From: Hysterangium stoloniferum
Taxonomy: Eukaryota; Basidiomycota; Agaricomycetes; Hysterangiales; Hysterangiaceae
DNA: 64,000 bases
Direction: 5' to 3'
NCBI GenBank assembly: GCA_015178975.1
Contig: WHVD01000068.1
Span: 248,001-312,000, forward strand
The notes under the pieces were generated by a model, which was not told the DNA's origin, made no database searches, and was given only the letters and a program-made list of their open reading frames with translations. The position numbers and the translations under genes were made by a program. Positions 10,331 through 21,916 of the stretch are shown here, one piece after another (position 1 is the first letter of the stretch; each line of letters starts with the position of its first letter).

Positions 10331-12420
10331 TAGTGCGAGACTGTCGCAACCCGCTGCGCCCAGATTCACGAGAGCACCATGATCAACAGTGAGGGGTCTG
10401 CGAGTGAACCTCCTCCGGCGACGGCTAGGTTGTGTCAGAATTGCTAGTACATATGAAAGGGTGTGCAAGAGAATGATGACACTAGTGTGCTCTGTTAGTG
10501 TCACAATCTCATCCATTGCGTTGATCCAATGTGGCTCCCAGGAACAACGACTCAGCCAAAGGCTTCAGCGATTGTAAGATTCAGTCATAGGTGATCTCAA
10601 GTATCAATCAGACACGGTTGAAGGTACATGGCATTGGAATATATCCTTGATTTTATAGGTCTTTAATCACACTCATGTCTCTCCAGATATATTTACACTT
10701 CCGTCTCAAAGACAAGAAGGAAATCCAAGACTGTACTCATGGTCAAGCTATTTGGAAAGTTGGCACATGGCATGCCACAATTCCCAAACAACGATGCCAG
10801 GTTAGAATGAGATATTGGGCATGGAATCACAGCGCTTAGTCTGGCTCTCGAGAAACAATCCCCATGCAGGAGTTGATGGACAATACTCGAGTAATATCAC
10901 TCAAGCGGTGAAGAAAACAACAAAAGCGACTCATGCTTCATTTGGGGCTCCAGTTTGTCCTCTTTGAAACGGGATGTTAAATTTGGAACCAGCCAACGCG
11001 ACCACTAGCGTTCCCTCATCTATGGATTTGTTGCGATGTCGGCTTTTTACACTGTCCGCACTTTTCCGAGTGTCCCTATGAGTGGATAATATATACGATC
11101 AATGGCTCTAGAAATAAGTATAACCGGCTAACTATTGGAAATGGACTGCTGTAAAATGCACCACGTTCTGGGAGCCCTGAGCATTAAAGTTAGAGTAAAA
11201 ATGTTGGAGTCTGCGACCTATGATGCATAACTACCAATTTGACCAGATTATAAGGATTATAAGGATTAAGGAAAAGAACCAGTATAGACGCCAACTGCAA
11301 CCTAATCCCAATCATCATGGTCGCATGCATAGACGTGAAACCAAACGAAATAACTATATGACACATGGCTCAGTAGGGGAGTCAAAATGAAGAAATTGGG
11401 TACTTACTGATTGATGGCACAGGCAAGGTGAGTGACAAAAAGTTGAGCGATGGTTAAAGATACATAGATAAATGACCATGCGTGCTCCCTACACTGAAAT
11501 TCATATCCCAGTGTTGTCCACATGCCGTTGCAGTCAAACTCATTAGACGACGAAATGTTGACGATCAATTTGGTTTGTAGAAGGTTGAAAGTGAAATGGA
11601 CGGGTCCTGAGAATAGCACAGACAAGTGAAATCAGCATACCTGCCCCTTGATGATAACCTAGCGAATGTTGACGGTAATAACGACAACATTGGCCTGCTC
11701 TGCCAATATATTTGTCAACACACTTTTTAACGTCCCTCCTGAGGTCTGCGGCCTCCTCTGGATCCTTTTACAAGACCCAAAACGACAACCGAGTCTGCGT
11801 GAGATTATGGCTCTTCTGTGGTGCCTTGCGACCTGCGTGTTATCAGTCCATCGAACCCCTGGAGCTTGAGAAGGTTGCAATGGAGCAACAGAAGAACAAA
11901 CAGGCGTATCAGCGCCAATGCGCACCGATGCTAAGCAGCCAACTGCGCATTTTCTTCTCCAGCACTGTCTTGATTCTTCGGTTCTTCAGCTGCTCCTGAC
12001 CAGACCTGAGCCGGCATGGGGCACTCTTGCCTCGCTCCCTACCCTATCCATTTGACTGGACCATCACTGAGCTCAAGAAGGTTGCGATGAAGTAACAAGG
12101 AAAGTGATAAAGAACAGTGTAGATGCACGCTGATGCCGACGAGCAGCTCAGAGCGCACCTATGCTGGTCTCTTTTGATTTCTTCTATTGCTCACACTATC
12201 TATGTCTACACCTTGCTGGACCATCGCAAGTGTGATTGTCATTGGATCTTTGGCTCAGTTCAAGATTTTCATCAACGCCCCTGGACTTGACCGGACGCCA
12301 ACGGAGCGGCCGGTTGATCAGAGTCCAACAGGGTTCGCAAAGAAATACACTCTGTCTGCAATTTTGCTGCATGCCTACGTACCTCCCGGCGGACTTGAAT
12401 CTAATTCTACACCCTCGAAG
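10331..12420. other. Unassigned single-copy stretch
   Basis: No ORF over about 95 codons and no recognisable domain. A 73-codon minus ORF at 11,404-11,625 is moderately hydrophobic, and overlapping ORFs at 11,659-11,999 look like random frames. No second copy of this stretch was noticed in the window, and no LTR or TIR borders. It may be old host DNA between array units. Confidence 0.4.
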
Positions 12421-14418
12421 GGGAGGGTAGAGATAATATGACGATGAGAACGGCGATGAGGATAAGTTGAAGGTGAAGACGAGGGTCAGTCAAAAGTGAA
12501 AGTGAAAGTAAAGGCAGAGACAGAGAAAAGGTAGTCGAAGTATGAAGGTGACTCAAAAATGAAGTTGAAGTTGAAGGTGAGACGAAGGTGAGGCCGTGAA
12601 GACAGGTCAACTTATAAGTTTTACGTGACTCCAACGTTACTATGGTTAATCGAGACAGCAAATGTCACGCCTCGTCCAATGTAGCTCGTAAAGGCGTACG
12701 CGCGAATGCCGCCGCCAAACAATTTGGACGGAACTTTGGCGACGTTGTCAGGTGTCCACTCCACTGTACCTGGACACGCAGAATACCATAGGCGGTGCAG
12801 CGGTTTTAAGCAGGGAGAGGAGGAATAGCAGGGCCGTGACCAAGAGCTGGGAAGAGGTGGCATAGTAGTGTGGATTGGATATACGTGTTGCAGCCATGAG
12901 GTGCATTCGTCTACATTATGGATGATATTCCAAGGACAAAAAAGATACGTTCAATTTGTGGTATGATGGTATATATGGCTGAGCGAGACTCACCAGGAAC
13001 TCAATACATCTACCCAGCCGGTCTCTGAATGTGGTCCGTAAAGGCGTACGCGCGAATGCCGCCGCCAAACAATTCGGACATAACTTTATCGACAATCGTC
13101 AGGCGCCCACTCCGCTGTACCTTGACACGCAAAATACCATTGGCGGTAAAGCGGGATCAAGGAGGGAGAGCAGGGGGAAGAGGTGGCCTAGGAGTGTGGG
13201 TTGGATATGGGTGTTGCAGCCATGAGGTGCGTTCCTCCATATGGCTCTACAATTTGCATGATATTCCAAGAACATAAAAGGTACGTTCAATTTGTGGTAT
13301 AATGTTACATGGCTGAGGGAGACTCACCAGGAAATCAATACATCCACCCAGCCTCTCTCTTTGAACCTAAATCCGTATTTAAATATACCTCCATGCCCCC
13401 CTTGTCATTTCTCTTTCCGCCACGGTCAATCGCATCCACGAAGACTTGTAGACGCCGTTCAGAACCGCGATTATCCAGCATCGGCCTCCCTGTTCTTTTA
13501 CCGGCAATGTTTCTACAAATCGCGAAAAATAGGCAAGTGCGTGAGCAAAAGCAACTGGAGCTGATGGCTGTGCAATTGTAGAACGTTCCAGCCGGGCAGC
13601 AGCATTACGCCGAGACTAAAGCGTGGCAGGGTGGGCGGCGGGATGAAAGGCAATAGAGATGTGTAGGAGACGCTCCATGATGCTGGTAGCACTGTCGTGA
13701 TACTTGAAAGAGAATCGGTGTAGTTCTTGACCACAAGTGCTAAAGCAACAGTGCGGCTGGCTGGGATTTGGTTCCATGGCAGCGATATGTTGTGTAAAGG
13801 TACGGACTGCGTGGGGTATGGATGATGTTTAAGTATGAGAGATGGTTATCGATGCATCAAGACACACCTCAAACTTCCACCCATGCTTGTTGCAATGAGC
13901 AGTCGTCCAAACGCAGAGAGAAAGCAGCGAAGATGAAGGCGTCACGAACAACGAGGTGATTATGAAGGATGTTTGGTCAGCCCGCGGCGATCTCGGATTT
14001 CTTGCAGGTTGAGTGTGCTCTTATGAGTGATGGGGTGTAATCCTGGTGCCCCCAGTCTTATGCACGGACCCTTTAGTTTTACGTGATTACATAATCATCG
14101 TGTTGTAGGTATAAGTAGCCGGGAAGTTTTCAGGACCCTTAGATCTTACCGTACGCTGCACTTGCCTGTATCTTGTTCTGCTCTGGACAATACACCGTGG
14201 TCCTGTCAACTTGTGTGACCGCCAGTGATCCCAATTGACGACGGGATTACATGGGGAGAGATAATGCAACATGCAGACTAATGAACCACCAAGTGATGAG
14301 TGTGAATAGCTCCCATTCGATAAGAGAGCTGTAATACCCAAGGAGAAGGGCAGGGGCAGAGTGAGCACTCTGACGAAATAACATACCAGGACAAAGGACG
14401 AGAGGACGAGGTGATCCG
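12421..14418. repeat. Array unit B, block X with internal tandem duplication
   Basis: Block X starts at 12,421 and restarts at about 13,029. The phrase GTAAAGGCGTACGCGCGAAT occurs near 12,690 and again near 13,037, so about 340-600 bp is duplicated head to tail. The later part contains the degraded VETLPV core ORF on the minus strand (about 13,400-13,700). A solo LTR is inserted at 14,036-14,251. Confidence 0.65.
14036..14251. repeat. 216-bp solo LTR, TSD TGGGG
   Basis: Second copy of the TGTAATCC...GGATTACA LTR, the same length as the copy at 6,175-6,390. It is flanked by exact TGGGG duplications at 14,031-14,035 and 14,252-14,256. Only a handful of differences from the first copy are visible by eye, so both are fairly recent. 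Confidence 0.88.
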
Positions 14419-14592
14419 TCACGTGATGCAGCTTTTTTTTTTTTGATATATTTGTATCCCGCTTCAAGTAACAAGGACTAACTGCGGCCAGGGGCATGGT
14501 GTCCCCACTAAACTATGCTACGGAATTACGAAGTGCCGAGTGAGCTACATGGGTATGAGGGATTTTGGTGGGAGGGAATCACGTGATGCAGC
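14419..14592 (-). mobile_element. SINE-like retroposon, 14-bp TSD
   Basis: A 146-bp insert (14,433-14,578) is flanked by exact TCACGTGATGCAGC duplications at 14,419-14,432 and 14,579-14,592. On the minus strand it ends GCGGGATACAAATATATC then A12. The GCATAGTTTAGTGG stretch inside is reminiscent of a pol III A box, but no convincing B box was seen. Its last 26 bases are identical to the insert at 3,280-3,305. Confidence 0.82.
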
Positions 14593-15307
14593 AGCCAGCC
14601 CTTTGTACTCTGCAATCCCCAAGTGTCCGTGGCTACCAACACCCGTTATATTAGCTGGAGATAAGAGAGGCTCCATTGAGAAGTGTCAGCGAAATGGAAA
14701 ATAGTTAGCGAGTATAGCTAGGATGTCTAGCAACGCGATCGTGGATAATGTCGTTGAGGTAGGATATTGCAATAGCCAAGGTAAGCTGAATAAAATTTCT
14801 TAGTGCTAGTTAGCATCTGTAGGGCCAGCTAGCGGTGGTGCCTTCGAGCTCGACTATAAATAAAAATATCTGCGCCTAGAAGGTGCCATCAATGCTGAAG
14901 TACTTGGATAGATAGGGTTTAGGGTGAGATAGACAACCACATGTTAAAAGTAAAACGGCCTACCTCAGTGTGGGATATATATGGATGATTTATACCATGT
15001 TTCACTGTCATTTTATTTATTCTCGATTCCGGGTCCCAGACAAATGCATAGCCGATCAATTTCAGGATTGCCGCTACAATGAAATTCACCGGACTGCTGA
15101 TCCCTTCAATATAAGATTAGATAATCAAAGGTTCGTATTCTTGTGTTTTCTCAAGTATTTAGTAAAGAGGGTATAAAATTTTCGTGCACTAATATATGAA
15201 ATAAATTGCGATTGAGATTGGAATGCCAATTTTCCATAAAACTGTTGCCATCTATACTATAATGTGCATGCTAATTCTCAAGGTAAATGAGGGGAGGAAA
15301 TGTCCGC
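14593..15307. other. Spacer between X and Y of unit B
   Basis: No gene recognised. From about 14,975 it matches the pre-Y spacer of units A and C (GGATATATATGGATGAT and the GCATAGCCGATCAATTTCAG segment). The first part is unassigned and AT-rich. Confidence 0.45.
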
Positions 15308-17596
15308 CTAATTGGACGGAGAAAGAGCGTTTTCGACCCATCCATTGTCCTTCAGTATCGACATGCAATGCGAGCTAGATAGGACCGAAGGACCGGTGAA
15401 TGGATTGGCGATGAGGAGTAAGAGGGAGTGCGAGTCACTTTTCAAACGTGAAAAGGCTTCAAAATTGTGGGGGTGATGGCGAAAATCAAGTGGATCGGAA
15501 TGTAAGAAAAAATCCACGAAAGCGTTTACTACATTTTCTGCTTGTATTTCACCACAGGAGAATTCTGGATCGGGAGAAGTTGATATGAGGGAGATGATGG
15601 TTTTGATTGTGCTAGCAGGACAATGGAACTCGTACCATTGGCGGGGTTGAATCGAAATATGACTAGAAGGGGAAGGTAAGTTAATTTATCAGTTGATAAG
15701 AGCGCATGTGCAACGTGCCGTAGATAGAAAGCAATTAACGAGGCAATTCGATTAATCTTCTTGGCATGCTCTATCAGCAATACCCTGTCCTCGAAGTAGC
15801 TATTCACAGCACATGCTTGAAACCAGAGGAAGTAGTCACTCCCAATATCTCGCGATATAGCGCCAATCGTGGTATCTAGGGCGATATCCAGTAACGCCTC
15901 AGAGATGATATTATTAAAAATAGTATGAGTTGACTCTATTGCAATACACAATATACAAGGGTTTAATAAGCTTGTAATAAAAGTACTTTGTGTCTCAATA
16001 TCTTGTGTCAGTTAGTGTAGCACCTCCTGACAATATAGGTTGGATGCTCTGGGAGGTGTATAGTGGTTCTGACACACATTAACCTCCAAATGCATGGTCC
16101 ACAATTAGCATCTTCATATGAAAAGTTGCAATAATTGGTGGACTCCCCCTATAAAAAGGTGTGTTTCATCATCAAATTTAACAGATATGAAACCGTGCAT
16201 CCTGTCGAGAACATAGTATGGAGGTGTCCATGTGGGAGGATATACAGTTAGGCTCTCTGCTGTAGGACCATCTTGGGGGGTGGGATCTGGCATGGCTTAA
16301 ATCAGTTCGGTGAAGAATGCTGACAACATATCATACTCTGGTTGCAGCCAGGATTCCAAGTAATCATGAATAGCATTCAGCTCATAGAATGATAGCTTAC
16401 GTAAACCGCGAGATATCGCATGAGATGCGCAAGGTCAAAAGGACGGACAATATGGTCCCGTTCCCACGAGCCAGTGTGATATCGAGCGAGAATTACAACG
16501 AAATTGGATAGAACCTCCTCATAATGCATATGCAAGGGTGCACTCGTCAGATTTCGATATAGTGCTGACATAATTTCAGGCAACCCTTCATACCCGGAAT
16601 AACGGAATACCCAACCTAACCATTCTAAAACAAGTTGGGTGCCATCATCCCTTCGGTGTGCACCACTGTCATACTCGACCCTGACAAAAACGTTGGATGC
16701 TTGTTCTCGAATATAAGGTGGGTAGGATGGCCTGCGAAGATGTTCAATGTTCAAAGGGTTGTCGATAAATTCGTGTAAGACATTGCAACTCATACCGCAT
16801 TAAATCAACTGTCTCTTGCACTATTATTCCAAGGCTTTGCGCGGACGGACGCGACCAACGATACATAATTTGCCTATAACGCAATAGCTTGGCTAACAAC
16901 AACGAAACCTTTGAGTAATAAAGCATTCTCCTGCCGACTCGTTCCAGAGCCAGTCCACAAAAATACCCCGGTCCAATCTCAGGTTCTGGGCCAATATTCG
17001 TTTCGCTAGCACCCCAATCAAAATCTAGCTTCCTATTGGCTCCAGAGCCGTCTGGGATAATAAGTACCTCTGGCGGATAATGGCATGTCGCCTGGCCTCG
17101 GCACTTTGGAAATCAGGTATTGGATGAGTGAATAATAATGATGATGAATTTCAATGAACAGATGACCCGCAATTTCGTCTATCCAAATGGAAATCTGCTC
17201 TTGAGACAGCTGGATATGACCAATATAGTGACCCCCCTGTAGGCATAAATCATGGCCTGGTTTGTCGCAACCCCATTGCTCATGGAGCATTTTGTTGGCA
17301 TTCAGTACTCTTATGATATTTTGATTGCCCAGCTGGGAGTCGGCAATTGTTATTGCTGCTGAAGGGGACGTAGGGGGTAAACCTGCAGCGTCGACCATAC
17401 GAGTTATCGCGTCCACCCCGTAGGTATTTGGCAGGGAATCGGTAGTGATGGGCATCAGTGCTTGGTTATCGATAAACGAAAAGTGAGATGCCTCTGTTAT
17501 AAGCAATTGGGCAAGGTGTGCATCGCATTGCCATGAAACCTGTTCCGGCTGTGTTGCTGTGCCACGCCTTTGGCATCTCACAGCATACTTTCCCAC
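15308..17596 (-). pseudogene. Hypothetical protein Y2, disrupted copy
   Basis: Diverged copy of the Y gene. Exon 1 is recognisable (CDKPGHDLCLQGGHYIGH, ISIWIDEI), as are exon 2 (YFCGLALERVG), exon 3 (MSALYRNLTSAPLHMHY) and exon 5 (DNGWVENALSPSN). Damage includes a deletion in exon 2 before RPSAQSLGIIVQE, loss of frame after LMRYLAV in exon 3, and a 272-bp solo LTR in exon 4. Unlike Y1, the frame continues 5' of exon 1 for about 45 codons without the LTR at 5,589, and shows an alternative upstream ATG at 17,596. Function unknown. Confidence 0.7.
15912..16183. repeat. 272-bp solo LTR inside Y2, TSD GATAT
   Basis: The insert starts TATTAAAAAT and ends AAATTTAACA, suggesting a canonical TG start mutated to TA. 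It is flanked by exact GATAT duplications at 15,907-15,911 and 16,184-16,188. Units A and C show the empty site. A CCCCTATAAAAAGG stretch lies 45 bp before the right end. It interrupts the fourth exon of Y2. Confidence 0.8.
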
Positions 17597-17771
17597 AAAT
17601 GCTAGGCAAGGCAGAAATAATCCGAAGCACTTCTCATTTGCACATATTGTCTGAACCAGAAGGATTCTGTCATGTCTTATCCTATATCCACCGTGCGGAC
17701 TCGGGGTGGTCCTCCTCCGTATTCCCGGTCAGAAGAAGTAAATTTCTGATAGTGAGACTGAGGATAAGCAC

Positions 17772-18155
17772 TGTTGGATAACACCGTAGAACCTCCCTTA
17801 CTATATTTGGATGAACAAGAGTACGCAGGGTCGAAGTAATAAGAGACCACGTGGACACATAAGGAACCAAGGTGTAGCCGCATGTCTCGTTGCTCTCTTT
17901 ATCTCATATTCCCCTTACTCAATATTTCCTTTGTTCCTATCACTAATTGATATATTCAGTATATATACTGTAGCCAGAACGTATCCACACCTGAGTCCGT
18001 TATACCCATATACGAGACTGAGGTGAGCCGCTTTACTCTTATTTATGCGTTTTGGTATACTTACATGTACTTTAGTTTATTATTAGGTATTTTATATATT
18101 AGTCCGTTATACCCATATACAAGACTGAGTTTATTATTAGTCTTACTTTCTAACA
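17772..18155 (+). repeat. 384-bp Copia-type solo LTR with paired stem-loops, TSD AGCAC
   Basis: Begins TGTTGGATAACACC and ends TTTCTAACA, with exact AGCAC duplications at 17,767-17,771 and 18,156-18,160. The empty site is GATAAGCACTTC in unit C. Stem-loops lie at 17,990-18,022 and 18,101-18,129, in the order long then short on the plus strand. That matches the minus-strand order in the 5' LTR at 653-1,015, so this copy is plus-oriented. Confidence 0.88.
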
Positions 18156-18406
18156 AGCACTTAAAACAAAGCATGCGCACCAGGAAATCGCGAAATGTGT
18201 ACATACCCTGGCTAGGTAGTATAACAGGCGAAGCCCAGCTATTACTAAGTGGAATTTTCTTTTTACAATGAGTTGGTGTAGACTAGCTATCTCAGGTGTC
18301 TGCTACTTAGCCTGGCCTTGTTCTAGGTGGTCTAGACCGCTACATCACATTCTGAATAGTTTTATATTTAATAATTTATTTTTTATATTTACAAGCCATA
18401 TTGCAA

Positions 18407-18664
18407 TTAAACAATAATATATAAAGTAACCAGCACATTACTAATATTATATATAACCTCGCCCTTACACCCCGACAGTGCTGCGGTGTCACTTACCACA
18501 CCACAGCCACTGAACTTCTTGAAAACAATGTCCTCCATCTGGCCGACACTATCGACCATTCGTTCCATCCCCATCCCATCCATCCTGACCCTTTGACCAG
18601 CAAGGATATAAAAATATGTAATGACGTTCACATAAGCAACGAAACTATCACGTATAATTGACAA
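18407..18664 (-). CDS. Hypothetical small protein S2
   Basis: Diverged copy of the S ORF: VNVITYFYIL, then QMEDIVFKKF and VVSDTAALSGCK in the same frame as S1, continuing about 16 codons further. The N-terminal hydrophobic segment is in a different frame (an ORF ending at 18,628), so a splice or frameshift separates the parts. Function unknown. Confidence 0.35.
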   Translation of the reverse strand: MSIIRDSFVAYVNVITYFYILAGQRVRMDGMGMERMVDSVGQMEDIVFKKFSGCGVVSDTAALSGCKGEVIYNISNVLVTLYIIV

Positions 18665-18730
18665 TCCGCAATGCTCATAGTTCTCGCATTACCACATATG
18701 GATATGTTACCCGGTGACAAAAGACACAAC

Positions 18731-20900
18731 AACAATGCTGGTTCTTTCATCACATCAGGTTCGACCCAAGATATAAAATAAACATATGAACAAAATATAA
18801 CTACCTTTATAGAATGTGGAAATGGAGCCGAAGGGGAAGGACATAACATGACGATGAGGGCGGCGATGAGGATAAGCTGAAGGTGAAGAGGAGGGTCAGT
18901 CAAAAGTGAAAGTGAAGATAAAGGTAAGGGGGAGGGGCAAAGACAAGGTAGTCGAAGTACGAGGGTGACTCAAATGCAAAGTTGAAGGTGAAGGTGAGGG
19001 CGTGAAGACAGGACAACTTATAAGTTTTATGTGACTCCAACGTTACTATGGCTAATTGAGACATCAAATGTCACGCTTCGTCCAGCTCAAAACTATGGGT
19101 ACCCTGTCTCGCGCTCGTGGATGTGGTCCGTAAAGGCGTACGCGCGAATGCCGCCGCCAACAATTAGGACGTAACTTTGGCCACGTCGCCGGGTGCCCAC
19201 TCCTGTACCTCAAAATGCAGAATCTCATAGACAGTGCAGCGGGTTCAAGCAGGGACACCAGGGACAGCAGGCGCGTGATCAAGAGCTGGGAAGAGGTGGC
19301 ATAGTAATGTGGGTTGGATATGCGTGTTGCAGCCATGAGGTACGTTCGTCTATAGAGCTCTACATTATGCATGATATTCCAAGGACAGAAAGACACGTTC
19401 AATTTGTGGTATGATGGTATATGGCTGAGCGAGACTCACCAGGAACCCAATACATCTATCCAGCCGGTCTCTCGAACCTAAATCCAGACTTAAATCTAAT
19501 TCCACGCCCCTCTTGTCATTTCTCTTTCCGCCACGGTCGATCGCATTCACGAAGACGCCGTTCGAAACCGCGATTATCCGGCGTCGGCCTCTCCGCTCTA
19601 TTACCGGCAATGTTTCAAGAAATCGCGAAAAATCAGCAAGTGTGTGAGCAAGCTTAGCCGGAAGTGATGGCTGTGCACTCGCAGAAGGTCCTACGGCAGC
19701 CAGCGGGGCAGCAGCATTGCGTCGAGACTTAGTGGTGGCAGGGTGTGGGATGAAAGGCTGTAGAGAAGTGTGGGAGACGCTCCATGATGCTGGTGATAGT
19801 CCTGGCACTGTCGTGATACTTGAAAGAGAATCAGGGTAGGTTTTGATCATAAGTCCTAAAGCAACAGCACGACTGGCTGACATTCGGATATATGGCGGCG
19901 ATATGTTGCGTAAAGGTGCCGTGACTGCGTGGGCTATGGATGATGTTTAAGTGTGAGGGATGATAATCAATGCATCAAAACACACTTAAACCTTCCAGCC
20001 ATCCTAGTTGCAATGAGAAGTCGTCCAACTGCAGGGAGAAAGCAGCGAAGACGAAGGCGTCACGAATGACAAGGTGATTATGAAGGGTGTTTGGTCAGCC
20101 AGCGGTGATCTCGGACTGCTTGCAGGGTGAGTGTGCTCTTAGCAGTGATGGTGGGGGGTAAATTCCTAGTAATACAATGCAAAATGTGAAATGGAGATAA
20201 TGTAACGTGCCGGCTAATGAACCAACGAGTGATGAATGTGAAGAGCTCCCATTTGATAAGAGGGCTGCCCAGGGAGAAGAGCACTGTGACCAGAATCGCG
20301 TTGAAATAATATACCAAAAGATGTATGAGGGCGGGATACCTGGATGACAGATGGAAGGGTGATAGGATGCAATGTCACGAAGAAGCGCGGCTTGAGTGAC
20401 TTGGACATTTGTGCGTCAAGTGAGATGGATAAAGTAAAAACACAAACAAAAAGTTTCCTGCGTCAATTGTGAATGGCCGAGGTGGTTGATGAAGAGTGGA
20501 TAGTTCCACATTGAGTAACAAACGGAAAAATTGCGATCATGAATAAATAACAATGTGACCTCACTAGCCAGTGAGCTTGTGCGCTATAAATGTTAATAGA
20601 TGCCATACAAGCCACGAGAGTAGATAGCTACGGGAGAGTAAAGTATAGTAAGCATAGCGATCAAAATAATGAGGAAAAGAGGATACTAGAATAGTACTAA
20701 GGGTTGGAGATAGTGGTCATGGAAAACAGATGCCTGGTTGTCTGACACAGATTTTAGTGCCAGAGACCTTGCGATGGCTACGATTATCCAGTTTTAAACT
20801 GAAAAATTAGCGAAGGAGTATTGGGCATGAAATTTGCCTGATATTCTCATCAAGGAGAAATATATACACTCTCTAATTTACCTTACAGGGCGAAATCTTG
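18731..20900. repeat. Array unit C, block X
   Basis: Same order of landmarks as unit A: purine-rich repeats, the GACAACTTATAAGTTTTA phrase, the X ORF, and the terminal TCATGGAAAACAGATGCC segment. About 120 bp near 20,472-20,590 is absent from the other units and is flanked by short TGCG repeats; its origin is unclear. Confidence 0.75.
19365..19883 (-). CDS. Hypothetical protein X3 (172-codon ORF)
   Basis: Longest form of the X reading frame. It starts MSASRAVALGLMIKTYPDSL, runs through SWSVSHTSLQPFIPH and on into LADFSRFLETLPVIERRGRR and IIAVSNGVFVNAID. In unit A the same parts lie in two overlapping frames (1,928-2,176 and 1,734-2,027), so indels have either joined or split them. No known domain is seen. 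The 3' part (after about GKRNDKRG) is probably intronic or non-coding because it is not conserved in frame. Confidence 0.35.
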   Translation of the reverse strand: MSASRAVALGLMIKTYPDSLSSITTVPGLSPASWSVSHTSLQPFIPHPATTKSRRNAAAPLAAVGPSASAQPSLPAKLAHTLADFSRFLETLPVIERRGRRRIIAVSNGVFVNAIDRGGKRNDKRGVELDLSLDLGSRDRLDRCIGFLVSLAQPYTIIPQIERVFLSLEYHA

Positions 20901-21676
20901 AGTATTCCATCATTAAAGTCTCCAGTGTGCCAAAGCAAATAAGTAGGCATTTATCGAACCACAACTTTTTCTGGAGGTAGCATGGAAGGGTTTGTTGTTG
21001 TTATTGAATGAGGTCAAATAAGCCAACAGTGATTCCACGTGTAGCTGGTAGCATGATGACTGAATCATCTGTACTTCAGCATCCTGCTCTGCTGTGTGAT
21101 CAATCATAAGCTCATCTACCTTGAGGTGGAACTGTTGGTATGATGAGGAAATCAAAATCAATAGACATATGCACAAAGGGAATGGTACACAATACAGCAG
21201 TAGTAGAGTCAATGATGGATTAATTACAAGAAAAAAATGATTCATCTTACCTGAGTGCATGTATGCATGGACTGAAGCCTGAAGGATAAAATAGTTTTGT
21301 GATGCCTTCAGCCCTGGATATATATGGATGATATATACCATGTTTGACTGTCAATACCGGGTATACAAATGCATAGCCGATCAGTTTCAGTGATTGCCCC
21401 TAAAATGAAATTAACCGGACTGCTGATCAATCAATATAAGATTAGATAATCAAAGGTTCGTAGTGTGTTTTCTCAAATATTTAGTACAGAAGGTATAAAA
21501 TTTTCTTGCACTAATATATGAAATAAATTGCAATTGAGATTGGAATGTCAATTTTCCATTAAATTGTTGGCATGTATACCATAATGTGCATGCTAATTCT
21601 GATGGTAAATGAGTGGAGGAAGTGTCCACCTAATTGGATGCAGAAAGAGCATTTCCGACCCATCCATTGTCCTCCA
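20901..21676. other. Spacer between X and Y of unit C with a private insert
   Basis: About 380 bp (near 20,935-21,315) is absent from units A and B. It holds a 142-codon minus ORF whose second half (FHLKVDELMIDHTAEQDAEV, then ESLLAYLTSF) looks protein-like but is not recognised. No TSD was identified. The rest matches the usual pre-Y spacer. Confidence 0.4.
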
Positions 21677-21916
21677 TGTTGAAACAGTTGAATAACTCTT
21701 GACAAACACCCTGAGGAAAGTAAACACTAAGGAGACTTTCCCACACCCACAGTGGAGTATGCTACAGGGTGCTTACCTAAGCACCTACACATCAGTTACC
21801 TTACTAGGTAACTCACTCAATACTGCACCTACAGTGCTGGGAAAAATACTACAAATATCAGACAAATACAGGGAACATCATAGACTATGTAAGAGCTGTA
21901 ATATCATACTCTAACA
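21677..21916. repeat. 240-bp solo LTR, TSD CTCCA
   Basis: Begins TGTTGAAACAG and ends ACTCTAACA, with exact CTCCA duplications at 21,672-21,676 and 21,917-21,921. The uninterrupted sequence is seen in units A and B (GTCCT-CAGTATCGACATG). It lies in the last exon of Y3. No close second copy was noticed. Confidence 0.85.

Larger units (their letters stand above)
17597..18730. repeat. Array unit B, spacer R
   Basis: Copy of the R block with the landmarks given for unit A, interrupted by a Copia-type solo LTR. A plus-strand ORF at 17,518-17,781 has a close partner at 23,799-24,098 (MKPVPAVLLCHAFGISQHTF-type start). It is antisense to the upstream extension of Y, and I cannot decide whether either strand codes here. 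Confidence 0.65.
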
